64,000 nt of DNA from Streptomyces sp. NBC_00258 (lineage in GTDB: Bacteria; Actinomycetota; Actinomycetes; Streptomycetales; Streptomycetaceae), in contig NZ_CP108081.1 of the NCBI RefSeq assembly GCF_036182465.1, positions 1,240,001-1,304,000 of the forward strand. The letters are read 5' to 3'. Positions 24,401 to 33,322 of this stretch are shown piece after piece. Positions within the stretch are counted from its first letter, which is position 1. The number at the start of each line of letters is the position of its first letter. The translations under genes and the position numbers were made by a program. The notes below the pieces were generated by a model, which did no database searches, was not told the DNA's origin, and worked only from the letters and a program-made list of their open reading frames with translations.

Positions 24401-25918
24401 TCACCCCACCGTTCCCGGGCTGTTGGATCCAGGACCGGCCTTCGGAGACGGGTCGTGGTCTCGGACATGGACGGTGACTCGCGCCCCGTTGACAAGGGTT
24501 GTTCCGTACTCGCGGAAGTGGCGCCGCAGGGTGCTCGTTTTCGCTTCCTCCTGCGGGTTGTTCGACGCCTGCACACCCACCGCGCGGACCACGACGATCC
24601 GGTCGAACTCCAGCATGCGTGCCGCTATTTCCTGGGCGGGAAGCTCGACACCTGCAAGCGTGTTCGACGAAACGGGATCCTGTGCCAGGGCGAGATCCGT
24701 CAGGAGACGGGTGTCCTCGGGGTTGGCCGCAGTCAAGATCCGGTGCTGGCCGGCGAGATAGAGCAGCCCGTCGCCGGGACGGCCTTCCTTGCGTACGGCG
24801 GCGCCGATGGCGGTGGCGTCATTGCTCCGGCTCTGGGGCGTCCTCAGCGAAAGGCTCGGCTGGACGAGCGCGGCCAGTACGGCAACCGCCGCGATCCACG
24901 CGAAGCGGGAATACCGCTGCCGCCGGAGGAAGTAATCCATCCAGGCGCCCAGCAGCAAGGCGATTCCGATGTTGCTGTAGACCACATACCGGTCGACGAA
25001 AAGGGGTTTGACCAGTGAGGCGATCAGCAACAGAAGGCCCGGAAGCACAAGAATCGGCACAGCCAGCACGGAAAGCCGCACGGGCCCCCTCACCCTCAGG
25101 GGTGCCAGGGCACACACCACGCCCACGACGGCCACCACCAGGAAGTAGTCAGGCCGCACCGGTCCGCCGATCCAGGACACCTGCTCCGACTGCCCCGCAC
25201 TGTAGATCGCCAGCGGCAAGAGCCCGGCCACAACGCCCGCGGCAGCCACACTCCACGCCCTCAGCACCGGTCGTGGAACACGCGAGACGAGCAGTGTGAC
25301 GCCGTGTGCAACGAGGGCGAGGACCGCGAACTCATGGAGCAGGCAGGCCAGCAGCATGGTGGAGCCATAGACCGCCCACCGCCACCAAGCGCGATGCTGG
25401 ACGCTGACCACAAGCGCATAGGTGGCCCAGGTGACCAGGGCACAGACCATGGCATACGAGCGGCCTTCCTGCGCGAACTTCTGAACCTGAGGAAGGAGCG
25501 GAAACACCAGCCCGGCCAGCAGCCCGGCACGGGGTCCCGCCAGGCGCAGCGCCAGAAGCCCGACTCCGCTCGCCGCCGCGGACATTGCCAGCACGGACGG
25601 CAACCGCAACGTCAGCAGCCCTGCGCCGAAGAGACCGAAGATCTCGTGCATCACGGCGTAGTAGAGGGCATGGACCAGATCGATGTGCTGGGCGGTGAGC
25701 CATATCTGCGAAAGATCGCGGTGCGCGAGCTGATAGGTGACGGACTCGTCCCCCCACATGGTGTTCTTCCTGCGGATACCCCAGAGCCCCAGAGCGATGG
25801 TCAGCGCCAGGGGCGCGATGACGACAACGGCTTTGGCCGGGCTCGATGACTGTCGACGGGCGGGTACGGGAGGGGAGACCGTCCTGGCCGCGGTGGGGGC
25901 ACGTTCATCAAGGGACAT
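24401..25918 (-). CDS. GT-C fold glycosyltransferase (GT39/ArnT-like), membrane
   Basis: A 505-aa polytopic membrane protein of the glycosyltransferase-39/PMT_2 type. About 11 helices precede a C-terminal soluble domain (about 370-505). The first external loop carries the acidic GT-C motif in MWGDESVTYQLAHRD (Asp-Glu). Such enzymes move a sugar from a polyprenyl-phosphate donor to a lipid, protein or polymer at the outer face. No partner polyprenyl-sugar synthase is adjacent. It is divergent from a two-component system starting 129 bp away. Confidence 0.85.
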   Translation of the reverse strand: MSLDERAPTAARTVSPPVPARRQSSSPAKAVVVIAPLALTIALGLWGIRRKNTMWGDESVTYQLAHRDLSQIWLTAQHIDLVHALYYAVMHEIFGLFGAGLLTLRLPSVLAMSAAASGVGLLALRLAGPRAGLLAGLVFPLLPQVQKFAQEGRSYAMVCALVTWATYALVVSVQHRAWWRWAVYGSTMLLACLLHEFAVLALVAHGVTLLVSRVPRPVLRAWSVAAAGVVAGLLPLAIYSAGQSEQVSWIGGPVRPDYFLVVAVVGVVCALAPLRVRGPVRLSVLAVPILVLPGLLLLIASLVKPLFVDRYVVYSNIGIALLLGAWMDYFLRRQRYSRFAWIAAVAVLAALVQPSLSLRTPQSRSNDATAIGAAVRKEGRPGDGLLYLAGQHRILTAANPEDTRLLTDLALAQDPVSSNTLAGVELPAQEIAARMLEFDRIVVVRAVGVQASNNPQEEAKTSTLRRHFREYGTTLVNGARVTVHVRDHDPSPKAGPGSNSPGTVG

Positions 25919-26046
25919 CAGCGGCAGGGCCTTTCAGCAGTGGCGAAGAAGATTCGCCAGCGTGCCCGGACCTCGTTGACGCGATGCTGACTCAACCTGA
26001 CCGGCCGATCAGGAAGGCAGGCCGGCGCTGTGCGAAGCTGCTCCGC

Positions 26047-26727
26047 ATGCGCATCCTGGTGGTCGAAGACGAGGTGGATCTTGCCCACACCCTGCACACC
26101 GGTCTGACCGCCGAGGGCTACAGCGTCGACCTCGCCCATGACGGCCGGCAGGGACTGTGGATGGCCCGGACGGGCGAATACGCCCTTGTCGTACTGGACT
26201 TGATGCTGCCCGGACTCAACGGCTACAAGGTCTGTGCCCAGTTGCGCCGGGAGGGCAACGCGACCCCCATCCTGGTACTCACCGCCAAGGACGGGGAGTG
26301 GGATCAGGCAGAGGCCCTGGACACGGGGGCCGACGACTACCTCGCCAAGCCCTTCTCCTACGTGGTGCTCGTCGCACGGCTGCGGGCCCTGGTCAGACGA
26401 GCGGCCACGGTCGCACCGCCCGTCCTTGCCGTGGGCGACCTCTCACTGGATGTCGCCGGCCGGGTCTGCCGCCGGGCCGGGGCCCGGGTGGAACTCACGC
26501 CCAGGGAGTTCGCCGTGCTGGAACTGCTGGCCCGCCGGGCGGGACAGGCGGTCTCCAAATCGGATCTGCTCTACCACGCGTGGCCCGACGAAGCCCTGGA
26601 TCCCAACCTGGTGGAGGCGCGCGTCAGCGCACTGCGCAAGAAGGTGGACGCCGCGTTTGACCGGCAGTCCCTGCAGACCGTACGAGGTACCGGCTACCGA
26701 CTGGTGGACGACCGTGAACGCGACTGA
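26047..26727 (+). CDS. Response regulator, OmpR/PhoB family
   Basis: A 226-aa two-domain regulator. The receiver domain MRILVVEDEVDLAHTL has phospho-acceptor Asp51 in VVLDLMLPG, the conserved Thr in VLTAKD and the Lys in YLAKPF. The C-terminal winged helix includes LTPREFAVLELLARRAG and QTVRGTGYRLV. The 3' end overlaps the sensor kinase start by 14 bp, so the pair is coupled. The ATG has no strong Shine-Dalgarno. It may act on the divergent glycosyltransferase promoter (25919-26046). Confidence 0.93.
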   Translation: MRILVVEDEVDLAHTLHTGLTAEGYSVDLAHDGRQGLWMARTGEYALVVLDLMLPGLNGYKVCAQLRREGNATPILVLTAKDGEWDQAEALDTGADDYLAKPFSYVVLVARLRALVRRAATVAPPVLAVGDLSLDVAGRVCRRAGARVELTPREFAVLELLARRAGQAVSKSDLLYHAWPDEALDPNLVEARVSALRKKVDAAFDRQSLQTVRGTGYRLVDDRERD

Positions 26728-28225
26728 GCCGCGACGCCGCTGGTGGCCGCGTTCGGTACGAGCCCGCACCGCCCTGGCCGCCGCATCAGCCGCCGCCGTC
26801 ATCCTGGTGAGCATCGGCTGGTGGGTACACCGCGACGTCTACCGCGAGAGCACAGGGATCGCCCAAGGGCAGACGGAGAAACAGTTCTTGGCCCTCGTCG
26901 ATCAGCTGGAGGAGGGTGCGGTTCCCGCTCGCCGAAGCACCGTGCCGTATGAGATCGTCGCGACCGGCCGCCGCGCCGCTGTCGCCTACGGCGGAGGCAT
27001 GGAGGAGTTCGATCCCGGCACCCGCCATGTGCTGCCCGCCCCACCGAAGGCCGAGCTGCCCGCCCCACCGGACGACGGGGCGGCCTGGGGTTATACGACC
27101 CGTCCCATGCGGATACCGGCGCGCCACGACTCCAAGCCCGGGGACCGGTTCGGCAAGGACGGTGGGACCTACCTGGTCATGTACGACGACGTCAGGGCCG
27201 ATGAACTGAGCAGCGACAGAGTCGCAGCTCTGGGTGTCGCCGCCGACGCCCAGCTGCGGGTCTATGTGGTGGTGCTTCCACACGCAGGCGAGGACATCGC
27301 CGAGGCAATCACCGAGGCCACCGACCGCCGGCTGCTGCGGGCCGGGCTGGTCAGCCTCGTACTGATCGCCGCCGTCACCTACTTCGCCGTCCGCATCGCG
27401 CTGCGGCCGGTCGAAGCCATCCGTGTCCTCACCGCCTCGGTCACCGCGAGCGACCCCCGCGAACGCGTCACCGTCCCCGCTACGGGACACGAGATCACCG
27501 CCCTGGCAACAACCATCAACACCACCCTCCAACGCCTCGACAACGCCGCCGCCCAGCAACGCCGCTTCGTCGCGGACGCCGCCCACGAACTACGCAGCCC
27601 CCTCACCACACTGCTGGCCAGCCTGGAAGTCGCGCTCGCCTACCCGGAACGCACCGACTGGCCTGCCGCGGCCACCACCGCCGCACGACAGACCCGCCGC
27701 CTCCAGGCCCTCGCCGAAGACCTGCTGCTCCTCGCCCGCCTCGACACCCGCACCCCCACAGCCGGCCCCGAAACCGTCGACCTGACAGCCCTCGCCTCCC
27801 GGCTGATCGCGCAATACCCCCTCACCGAACGACCGTTGACCCTCACCTGCGACAGCACCGCCCCCGCATACACAGACGGAATCCCCGACGAATACGAACG
27901 ACTGCTGCGCAACCTCATCGACAACGCCGCCCGCCACGCCGCACACCGCATCCAGATCACCGTCCGAAACCAGGACGACTGGATCGTCCTCACTGTGCAC
28001 GACGACGGACCGGGCGTGCCCACCGAGGACGCCGAGCGCATCTTCGAACGCTTCGTCCGGCTCGACGACGCCCGCGCCCGCGACCACGGCGGCACCGGCC
28101 TGGGCCTCGCCATCGCCCGCGACCTGGCCCACCGCCACCAAGGCACCCTCACCCTCACCCCCCGGACCCTCGGAGCATGCTTCGAGCTACGCCTTCCCCG
28201 AGCCCTCGCCCCGGCCGAGAGATGA
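26714..28225 (+). CDS. Two-component sensor histidine kinase
   Basis: A 503-aa sensor kinase starting with GTG inside the upstream regulator gene. TM1 is at about 19-36. A roughly 180-residue extracytoplasmic sensor follows, with TM2 near 215-235 and HAMP after it. The DHp motif DAAHELRSPL gives His291. The ATPase domain has NLIDNAARHA, DDGPGVP and GGTGLGLAIARDLA. It pairs with the OmpR-type regulator upstream. The signal is unknown. Confidence 0.93.
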   Translation: MNATEPRRRWWPRSVRARTALAAASAAAVILVSIGWWVHRDVYRESTGIAQGQTEKQFLALVDQLEEGAVPARRSTVPYEIVATGRRAAVAYGGGMEEFDPGTRHVLPAPPKAELPAPPDDGAAWGYTTRPMRIPARHDSKPGDRFGKDGGTYLVMYDDVRADELSSDRVAALGVAADAQLRVYVVVLPHAGEDIAEAITEATDRRLLRAGLVSLVLIAAVTYFAVRIALRPVEAIRVLTASVTASDPRERVTVPATGHEITALATTINTTLQRLDNAAAQQRRFVADAAHELRSPLTTLLASLEVALAYPERTDWPAAATTAARQTRRLQALAEDLLLLARLDTRTPTAGPETVDLTALASRLIAQYPLTERPLTLTCDSTAPAYTDGIPDEYERLLRNLIDNAARHAAHRIQITVRNQDDWIVLTVHDDGPGVPTEDAERIFERFVRLDDARARDHGGTGLGLAIARDLAHRHQGTLTLTPRTLGACFELRLPRALAPAER

Positions 28226-28244
28226 CGCGCTTCACCGCGGCAGC

Positions 28245-28410
28245 CCTTCCCGCGCGCGGCTCGGAGATCACCGGCTGCAAGAAGCCCGGGGGCAGGAAGC
28301 TCCCGCCCGCGAAGAAGCAGGTCCACCAACTGATCGCCGCATAACGAGCCGTCTGCGAACATGCCTTCCCACACCTGAAGAACCGGCGCGTACTGACCTG
28401 ATCGGTGTGC
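28245..28410 (+). pseudogene. C-terminal scrap of an IS5-type (DDE_Tnp_4) transposase
   Basis: One plus-strand frame reads KKPGGRKLPPAKKQVHQLIAA, a TAA stop, then RAVCEHAFPHLKNRRVLT, a TGA stop and SVCCIVAAVRPG. This is the well-conserved C-terminal block of DDE_Tnp_4 transposases (the glutamate in EHAF is the last catalytic residue). In-frame stops and the absence of the rest show it is a fossil insertion. Confidence 0.55.
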
Positions 28411-28426
28411 TGCATCGTCGCCGCAG

Positions 28427-29023
28427 TCAGGCCGGGTAAGGGGTGGCCTCGCGTGCCGACTTGAGCGCACCCGCCCACCAGGCCAGCTGGTCGAGCAGCG
28501 TCTTGGCGTACCCGCGGGTCTCGGGGTCGAGCGGATGGCCGTCCTGCCATGCCGTGAAGTAGTTGGGGAAGGCGAGACCGTCACGGATCGTCACCGCATG
28601 CAGTTCCGTCAGCACGTTCTCCAGGTGCAGGACCGCGTGACGGCCGCCCGCCGCGCCCCCGTAGCTGACGAAGGCGACAGGCTTGGCCGTCCACTGGGTG
28701 AAGTGCCAGTCGATGGCCGCTTTCAAGGAGGCGGGGTAGCTGTGGTTGTACTCGGGTGTGACCACGACGAACGCGTCCGCGCTCTCCAGTGCGGTGGTCA
28801 GGTGCCGCATCCCGGCCGGGCGAGGGTAGTCGTCGCCGGCGTACTTCGGTGATGCCGCGGGCAGGGACAGCGGGATCTCGACGTCGGCCAGATCGACGAC
28901 ATCGACGTCGAAACCGCCGTGCGAGTCGGCCTGTTCAGCCAACCAGGACGCCACCACCGGACCGAACCTCCCTTCACGGACGCTCGCGACGATGACCACC
29001 AGCTTGTGTGTGTTGTTCTCCAT
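28427..29023 (-). CDS. NADPH-dependent FMN reductase
   Basis: A flavodoxin-fold FMN reductase (198 aa). Signature segments are VVIVASVREGRFGPVVASWL (phosphate-binding loop), DVVDLADVEIPLSLPA, VVVTPEYNHSYPASLKAAIDW and FVSYGGAAGGRHAVLHLE. It is probably cytoplasmic and reduces FMN or quinones with NAD(P)H. The gene is divergent from an XRE regulator 112 bp away, a frequent pairing. The ATG in MENNTHK is preferred over a GTG 12 bases upstream because family proteins begin near this point; neither has a strong ribosome-binding site. Confidence 0.9.
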   Translation of the reverse strand: MENNTHKLVVIVASVREGRFGPVVASWLAEQADSHGGFDVDVVDLADVEIPLSLPAASPKYAGDDYPRPAGMRHLTTALESADAFVVVTPEYNHSYPASLKAAIDWHFTQWTAKPVAFVSYGGAAGGRHAVLHLENVLTELHAVTIRDGLAFPNYFTAWQDGHPLDPETRGYAKTLLDQLAWWAGALKSAREATPYPA

Positions 29024-29135
29024 GCCCACCACCATCGGGGCGCCCCTCGGCCACAGCCAGGCCGAGCTCAGGCTGGCCCCCGCAGGGCCACGCTGAGCTC
29101 GCCGCGACCGGTCCGACCCGGCCTATCCTCAAGAC

Positions 29136-29975
29136 ATGGGTACGCCGTTGGGAGACTTCATCCGGAGCAAGCGCGACAGTGTCCAGCCGGAGACACTCGG
29201 CCTCCCGGATCGAGGCCGCCGCCGCTCCCCGGGGCTACGCCGCACGGATCTCGCGGCGCGCGCCGGCATCAGTGTCGAATACCTGACCCGCATCGAGCAG
29301 GGCCGTGACCGAAATCCTTCGGTGGCGGTGGTGAACGCTCTCGCCGACGCCCTAAGCCTCTCCCCCACCGAGCGCGCCCACCTGCGCTACCTCACGAAGA
29401 TCACAGGCGGAGAATGCACCGCCCACACCCGCCCCGCACCCCCGCCCCGGCATGTGCGAGACGCCGTTCAGCAGACACTCCGCCTCCTCGAACCAGGCAT
29501 CGCCGTGGTGACCAACCGGCTCGGTGACATCCTCGCCCACACCTCCACGTACCAGTCGGTGACGAACGGCAGCGGACTGCTCGACACCGAAGCCCCCAAC
29601 CTCACCCGCTACGTCTTCGCCGACCCCCGCGCCCGCACCTTCTTCACCGACTGGGACGACGTCGCCGACGAGCAGGCATTCGACCTGTGGCTCGCCCCGT
29701 CCGTCGAGAACTCCGAGTGGTTCACCACGGAACTCGCACCCCTTGCCGGCCCCGAGCTGACCCGGCGCCTGAACCGGCACGTCGTTCCGCAACGCGGAGT
29801 CCTCCGACTCGGTCATCCAGCCGGATGCGAGCTCCGGCTGCTGCGGGAGACACTCGAACTCCCCGCTGACGCGCAGCAGTTGACCGTCCTTCTCCCCGCG
29901 GACGACGAGACCGCCGAGGCCGTCGAGCAACTCCGCCGCAAGCGTCGGCACAACACGCTGCGGGCTATCTCCTGA
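29136..29975 (+). CDS. XRE-family regulator with MmyB-like ligand domain
   Basis: A 279-aa regulator. The N-terminal HTH is RRTDLAARAGISVEYLTRIEQGRDRNPS (about 34-62). The C-terminal MmyB-like PAS-type domain (about 105-270) includes VVTNRLGDILAHTSTYQSV and the RLNRHVVPQRGVLRLGHPAGCELRL block; MmyB-type domains can bind fatty acids. It is divergent from the FMN reductase and probably represses it. The following 240 bp to the ABM gene show nothing coding. Confidence 0.9.
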   Translation: MGTPLGDFIRSKRDSVQPETLGLPDRGRRRSPGLRRTDLAARAGISVEYLTRIEQGRDRNPSVAVVNALADALSLSPTERAHLRYLTKITGGECTAHTRPAPPPRHVRDAVQQTLRLLEPGIAVVTNRLGDILAHTSTYQSVTNGSGLLDTEAPNLTRYVFADPRARTFFTDWDDVADEQAFDLWLAPSVENSEWFTTELAPLAGPELTRRLNRHVVPQRGVLRLGHPAGCELRLLRETLELPADAQQLTVLLPADDETAEAVEQLRRKRRHNTLRAIS

Positions 29976-30214
29976 CGGGCCGGGCGAGGTGCTCGAGAGG
30001 CCGGCAGACGCACGCGGTGTCGCGCACCTGCCCGCCGCCAGCGAAGTAGAGGCAAGCGCCAGGGACCGCCGGCTTTGGGGAATGGAGACGGCGAGACCGG
30101 CGGCTCCCAGTGGGACGCCGAGAGCGGGCACCCGCATCAGTGTCCGTCTTCTCACTGACTCCCCATCAATCCCTCAGCCACGGACCGGAGTCGGAGTGGG
30201 GCGGATGGAACTCC

Positions 30215-30508
30215 TCACGTCACCGGATCGAGGAAGGTCAGCACCGAGGCGTCCTCCTCGATCAGCGGGACGAGGGCGTTGTTGAGCGGACCGCCGTAGG
30301 GGGCCTTCAGGTGCGCCTGGAAGGCGTCCTCGTCCCGGTACACCTCGAAGATCCAGTAGGCGCGCGGGCTCGACGTCTTGGTGTAGACGTCGAAGGCGAG
30401 GTTGCCCTCTTCCTCGCGCACCTTCTTGGCGTAGTCCAGGATCAGGCGGGTCACCTCGTCCTCCGCTCCCTCGCGGGCGGTGAACTCGGCGAGCAAGGTC
30501 TTGTTCAC
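30215..30508 (-). CDS. Antibiotic biosynthesis monooxygenase (ABM) domain protein
   Basis: A 97-aa ferredoxin-like ABM protein (LLAEFTAREGAEDEVTRLILDYAKKVREEEGNLAFDVY, then WIFEVYRDEDAFQAHL). Such small dimers act as quinol monooxygenases or unknown stress enzymes. The GTG start has AAGGA 9 nt upstream and lies 31 bp after the GH32 gene stop, so it appears to be the last gene of the levanase transcript. A direct role in fructan use is not obvious. Confidence 0.85.
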   Translation of the reverse strand: MNKTLLAEFTAREGAEDEVTRLILDYAKKVREEEGNLAFDVYTKTSSPRAYWIFEVYRDEDAFQAHLKAPYGGPLNNALVPLIEEDASVLTFLDPVT

Positions 30509-30539
30509 GGTGTGGTGTCCTTCGTGGTCGGGGGCGGGA

Positions 30540-33101
30540 TCAGTCACGGTAGGAGTCGAGGTGCCAGACACGGGCCTGGTCGAGTTTCACCGAGCCGTTC
30601 TCGGCGAAGACCTCCACTCCCTGGCTGGCCGGGTCGGGGAAGATCTGGTCGGTGATCACCGCTTCGCCGCTGCCGCCGAAGGCCTCGACGGACGACCAGT
30701 CGACGAGGATCCGCAGCTTCACCTTGCCGTTCTTGGGCTGCAGCGGAGCCCGCTGGACGCCGGGGAAGGTGCTGTTGAAGTCCACGGCGCCGGAGCGGGT
30801 GCGGTCGACGTACAGCTCCTGAGTCGTGGTGTCGTAGCCGATGACGGTCTCCTCGCCGCCTGTGCCGGTGCGCACCTTGAGGCCGAAGCGTTCGGCGTCC
30901 TTGAGGGAGAATGTGGCCTCGATGTCGAGCGCCTTGCCCTTGGCCGCGGGGCCGATGAGGGGCTTTGTGGTGCTCTTGACGGTGACGCCGGGCGCCGTCG
31001 CCGGACGCTTCCGCCGGAGGGACTCCAGGCTGTCGACCGGCTTGCTGGTGAGGCGGATCCGGCCGTCGACCGTGCGCAGGGCCATCTCCCTGGGAGCGCT
31101 CTGCGCGCCGCGCCAGGGGGAGGTGGGGACGGCGCCGCTGTAGTCCCAGTTGTTCATCCAGCCGACCATGTACCGCTTGCCGCCCGGTGCGTTCTCCCAT
31201 GACACCGCCGCGTAGTAGTCCTTGCCGTAGTCGGCCCAGTCGGCGCGCTGCACGACGGACTTGGCGGGCTTGTCGGCTGCGGTGAACCGGTCGGCGAGGA
31301 TGTGGCCCCAGCCCGAGGTGTTCATGTCGACGATCTGGATACGTGCCTTCTTGCCGGCGTAGGGACGCAGGTCGAAGGAGGCCCAGTCGAGGGTGTCGCT
31401 GTTGGAGCCGGTGGCGCTGCGGACGACCTGGCCGTCGACGATCAGGTTGGCGGACGTCTCCTGGGAGACGGGCCGGGCCTTGGTGTCGGACAGCATGATG
31501 TGGTCGACGTTGAGGTGGCCCCAGCCGCCGGGGTTGTCGTCGACGATCCTGATCCGCGCCTTGCTGCCGGCGAGGTCGCCGACGTCCCAGGACGCCCAGT
31601 TGAGCGCCTCGGCGTCCTTTCCGGTTGCGCTGCGCACCACTTGGCCGTCGACGAGGAGCTCGACGGCAGTGGGGTCGGCGGAGCCGGCGGGGTGACTGCC
31701 GCCGCCGATGAGGAAGTTGATGTGGTCCTTGTCGATGGTGAATTCGGGTGAGGTGAGCGTGCCGGTGGTGGAGTCGCCGTTCAGGTAGGTGTTGACCAGT
31801 CCGTTGCCCAGAAATCCGGAGACTTCTTGCTGGTTGGGGAGGGTTCCGGTGGCCGGTGCCGTGCCGAAGGCGTCTCCGGTCGTCGTCCAGTCGCCGTAGC
31901 TGCCGCCTTCGAAGTCGGCCAGGACCGTACCCGCGGGCGGCGGCCCCTGCTCCATGACGGTTCCGGACTCGTGCGGGTGCCGTCCGCCACCGACCTTGAA
32001 GTTCAAGTAGGGGCTGTCGACGGTGAATTCGGGTGAGGTGAGGGTGCCTGTGCTCCCGTCACCTGCGTGGAAGCTGTTGGCAAGCCCCTTGCCGTCGAAG
32101 CCGTCGACGGCTCCCTGCCCGTCCAGTGCCCCGGCCGCCGGTCCGTCGCCGAACGCGGTGCCGGTGGTCGTCCACGTACCGAAGTCGGCGCCCTCGAAGT
32201 CCTGAACCACCGTGCCGGCCGGCGGGGTGTAGGTGCCCTTGCCCTCGGCGGTGAACTTCTTGCCGTCGAAGTCGCCGATGAAGTACTGGGCGGCCGAACC
32301 ACCGGCGATACCACCGGGGTTGATGTTGACGACCAGGACCCACTTGATCTTCTTCTTGTTCCCGTCGACCGCGAGGGGGAACAGGTCGGGGCACTCCCAC
32401 ACGCCGCCCGTCGCACCGGCCGGCCCGAACTCACTGAGCAGGCTCCAGTCCTTGAGATTCTTCGACGAGTAGAACTGCACCTTGTGCTCGGTCGACAGCG
32501 ATACCGTCATCAGCCAGCTCTTGGTCGGCGCGTACCACTGGACCTTGGGGTCGCGGAACTCCTTCGAGCCGATGTCGAGGACGGGATTGCCCTGGTACTT
32601 GGTCCAGGTACGGCCGCGGTCGGTGCTGTAGGCGAGCGACTGGGCCTGCTTGCCGCCGTTCTTGTAGGCGCTGGTGTAGATCGCCACCATGGGCGGGTTC
32701 TTCTTCGTACCGAAGCCGGTGGTGTTGTTCCAGTCGACGACCGCGCTGCCGGAGAACACCATCTCCTGGTCGTCGTGCGACAGGGCAAGCGGCAGCTCCT
32801 TCCAGTGCACGAGGTCCTTGCTCACCGCGTGCCCCCAGGACATGTCGCCCCAGGAGTTGCCGCTCGGGTTGTACTGGTAGAAGAGGTGGTACTCGCCCTT
32901 GTAGTACACGAGGCCGTTGGGGTCGTTCATCCAGTTCTTCTTCGGCGTGAAGTGGAACTGGGGCCGGTATGTCTCGGAGTACGGCGGGGTGTCGGCAGCT
33001 ACGGCCTGGGGGGCCAGTGGGGCTGCGAACAAGGCGCAGACGGCCGCCACCGCCACGATCATCCGCATGCGGGCATGCCGGAACACACGTCCAGGGCTCA
33101 T
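30540..33101 (-). CDS. Secreted GH32 levanase/exo-inulinase with self-nested inserted domain
   Basis: An exported fructan hydrolase of 853 aa with signal peptide 1-36 (ends AVA). GH32 catalytic residues are present: nucleophile Asp60 in WMNDPNG, Asp184 in RDP and acid/base Glu236 in WECPD. An insertion of about 320 residues (295-610) interrupts the enzyme between the beta-propeller strands. It holds a first half-domain (295-376, DFEG...GGGRHPH), a complete copy (390-538, DFEG...GGGSHP then VDGQVVRSATG...GWGH) and the missing second half (551-608, VDGQVVRSATG...GWGH). The copy is thus nested in itself. The C-terminal beta-sandwich (VDWSSVEAFGG) is normal. AGGAG precedes the ATG. A tandem LacI-type operator lies 109 bp upstream. 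Confidence 0.93.
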   Translation of the reverse strand: MSPGRVFRHARMRMIVAVAAVCALFAAPLAPQAVAADTPPYSETYRPQFHFTPKKNWMNDPNGLVYYKGEYHLFYQYNPSGNSWGDMSWGHAVSKDLVHWKELPLALSHDDQEMVFSGSAVVDWNNTTGFGTKKNPPMVAIYTSAYKNGGKQAQSLAYSTDRGRTWTKYQGNPVLDIGSKEFRDPKVQWYAPTKSWLMTVSLSTEHKVQFYSSKNLKDWSLLSEFGPAGATGGVWECPDLFPLAVDGNKKKIKWVLVVNINPGGIAGGSAAQYFIGDFDGKKFTAEGKGTYTPPAGTVVQDFEGADFGTWTTTGTAFGDGPAAGALDGQGAVDGFDGKGLANSFHAGDGSTGTLTSPEFTVDSPYLNFKVGGGRHPHESGTVMEQGPPPAGTVLADFEGGSYGDWTTTGDAFGTAPATGTLPNQQEVSGFLGNGLVNTYLNGDSTTGTLTSPEFTIDKDHINFLIGGGSHPAGSADPTAVELLVDGQVVRSATGKDAEALNWASWDVGDLAGSKARIRIVDDNPGGWGHLNVDHIMLSDTKARPVSQETSANLIVDGQVVRSATGSNSDTLDWASFDLRPYAGKKARIQIVDMNTSGWGHILADRFTAADKPAKSVVQRADWADYGKDYYAAVSWENAPGGKRYMVGWMNNWDYSGAVPTSPWRGAQSAPREMALRTVDGRIRLTSKPVDSLESLRRKRPATAPGVTVKSTTKPLIGPAAKGKALDIEATFSLKDAERFGLKVRTGTGGEETVIGYDTTTQELYVDRTRSGAVDFNSTFPGVQRAPLQPKNGKVKLRILVDWSSVEAFGGSGEAVITDQIFPDPASQGVEVFAENGSVKLDQARVWHLDSYRD

Positions 33102-33209
33102 GGGATCTCCTGTGCCGCGGCCGTCCACGCAGCGGAGCGTGCTGCTCCCGCGGACCGACCGAAAAGTGACGCCTTGCCGACGCCGTCGTCCACGGCGCCG
33201 GGAAAGAGG

Positions 33210-33239
33210 TGTCATCGTTGACTTGTGTCATCGATGACA
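33210..33239. promoter_or_regulatory. Tandem LacI-type operator, levanase promoter
   Basis: Two sites, TGTCATCGTTGACT (33210-33223) and the perfect palindrome TGTCATCGATGACA (33226-33239), start 16 bp apart. The same pair, in opposite orientation with the same 16-bp spacing, lies before the frcBCA transporter. It sits 109 bp upstream of the levanase ATG. The LacI regulator of this locus is the likely binder. Confidence 0.75.
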
Positions 33240-33322
33240 TCGAATGGCCCGATGATGGGGGCTGTCCGGCCGATGCGTCAACAGGCCTGCTGCAATGGAC
33301 GCCTGGGCGGTTCGCCTGCCCG

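Noticed and set aside
26234..26713. N-terminal extension of the 26714 sensor kinase by 160 codons
   Set aside because: The extra part lies entirely over the response regulator gene and has no domain; the GTG with TM1 soon after is the better start.
32067..33221. 384-codon plus-strand frame opposite the levanase gene
   Set aside because: Antisense shadow of the GH32 coding strand, no domain or start signal.
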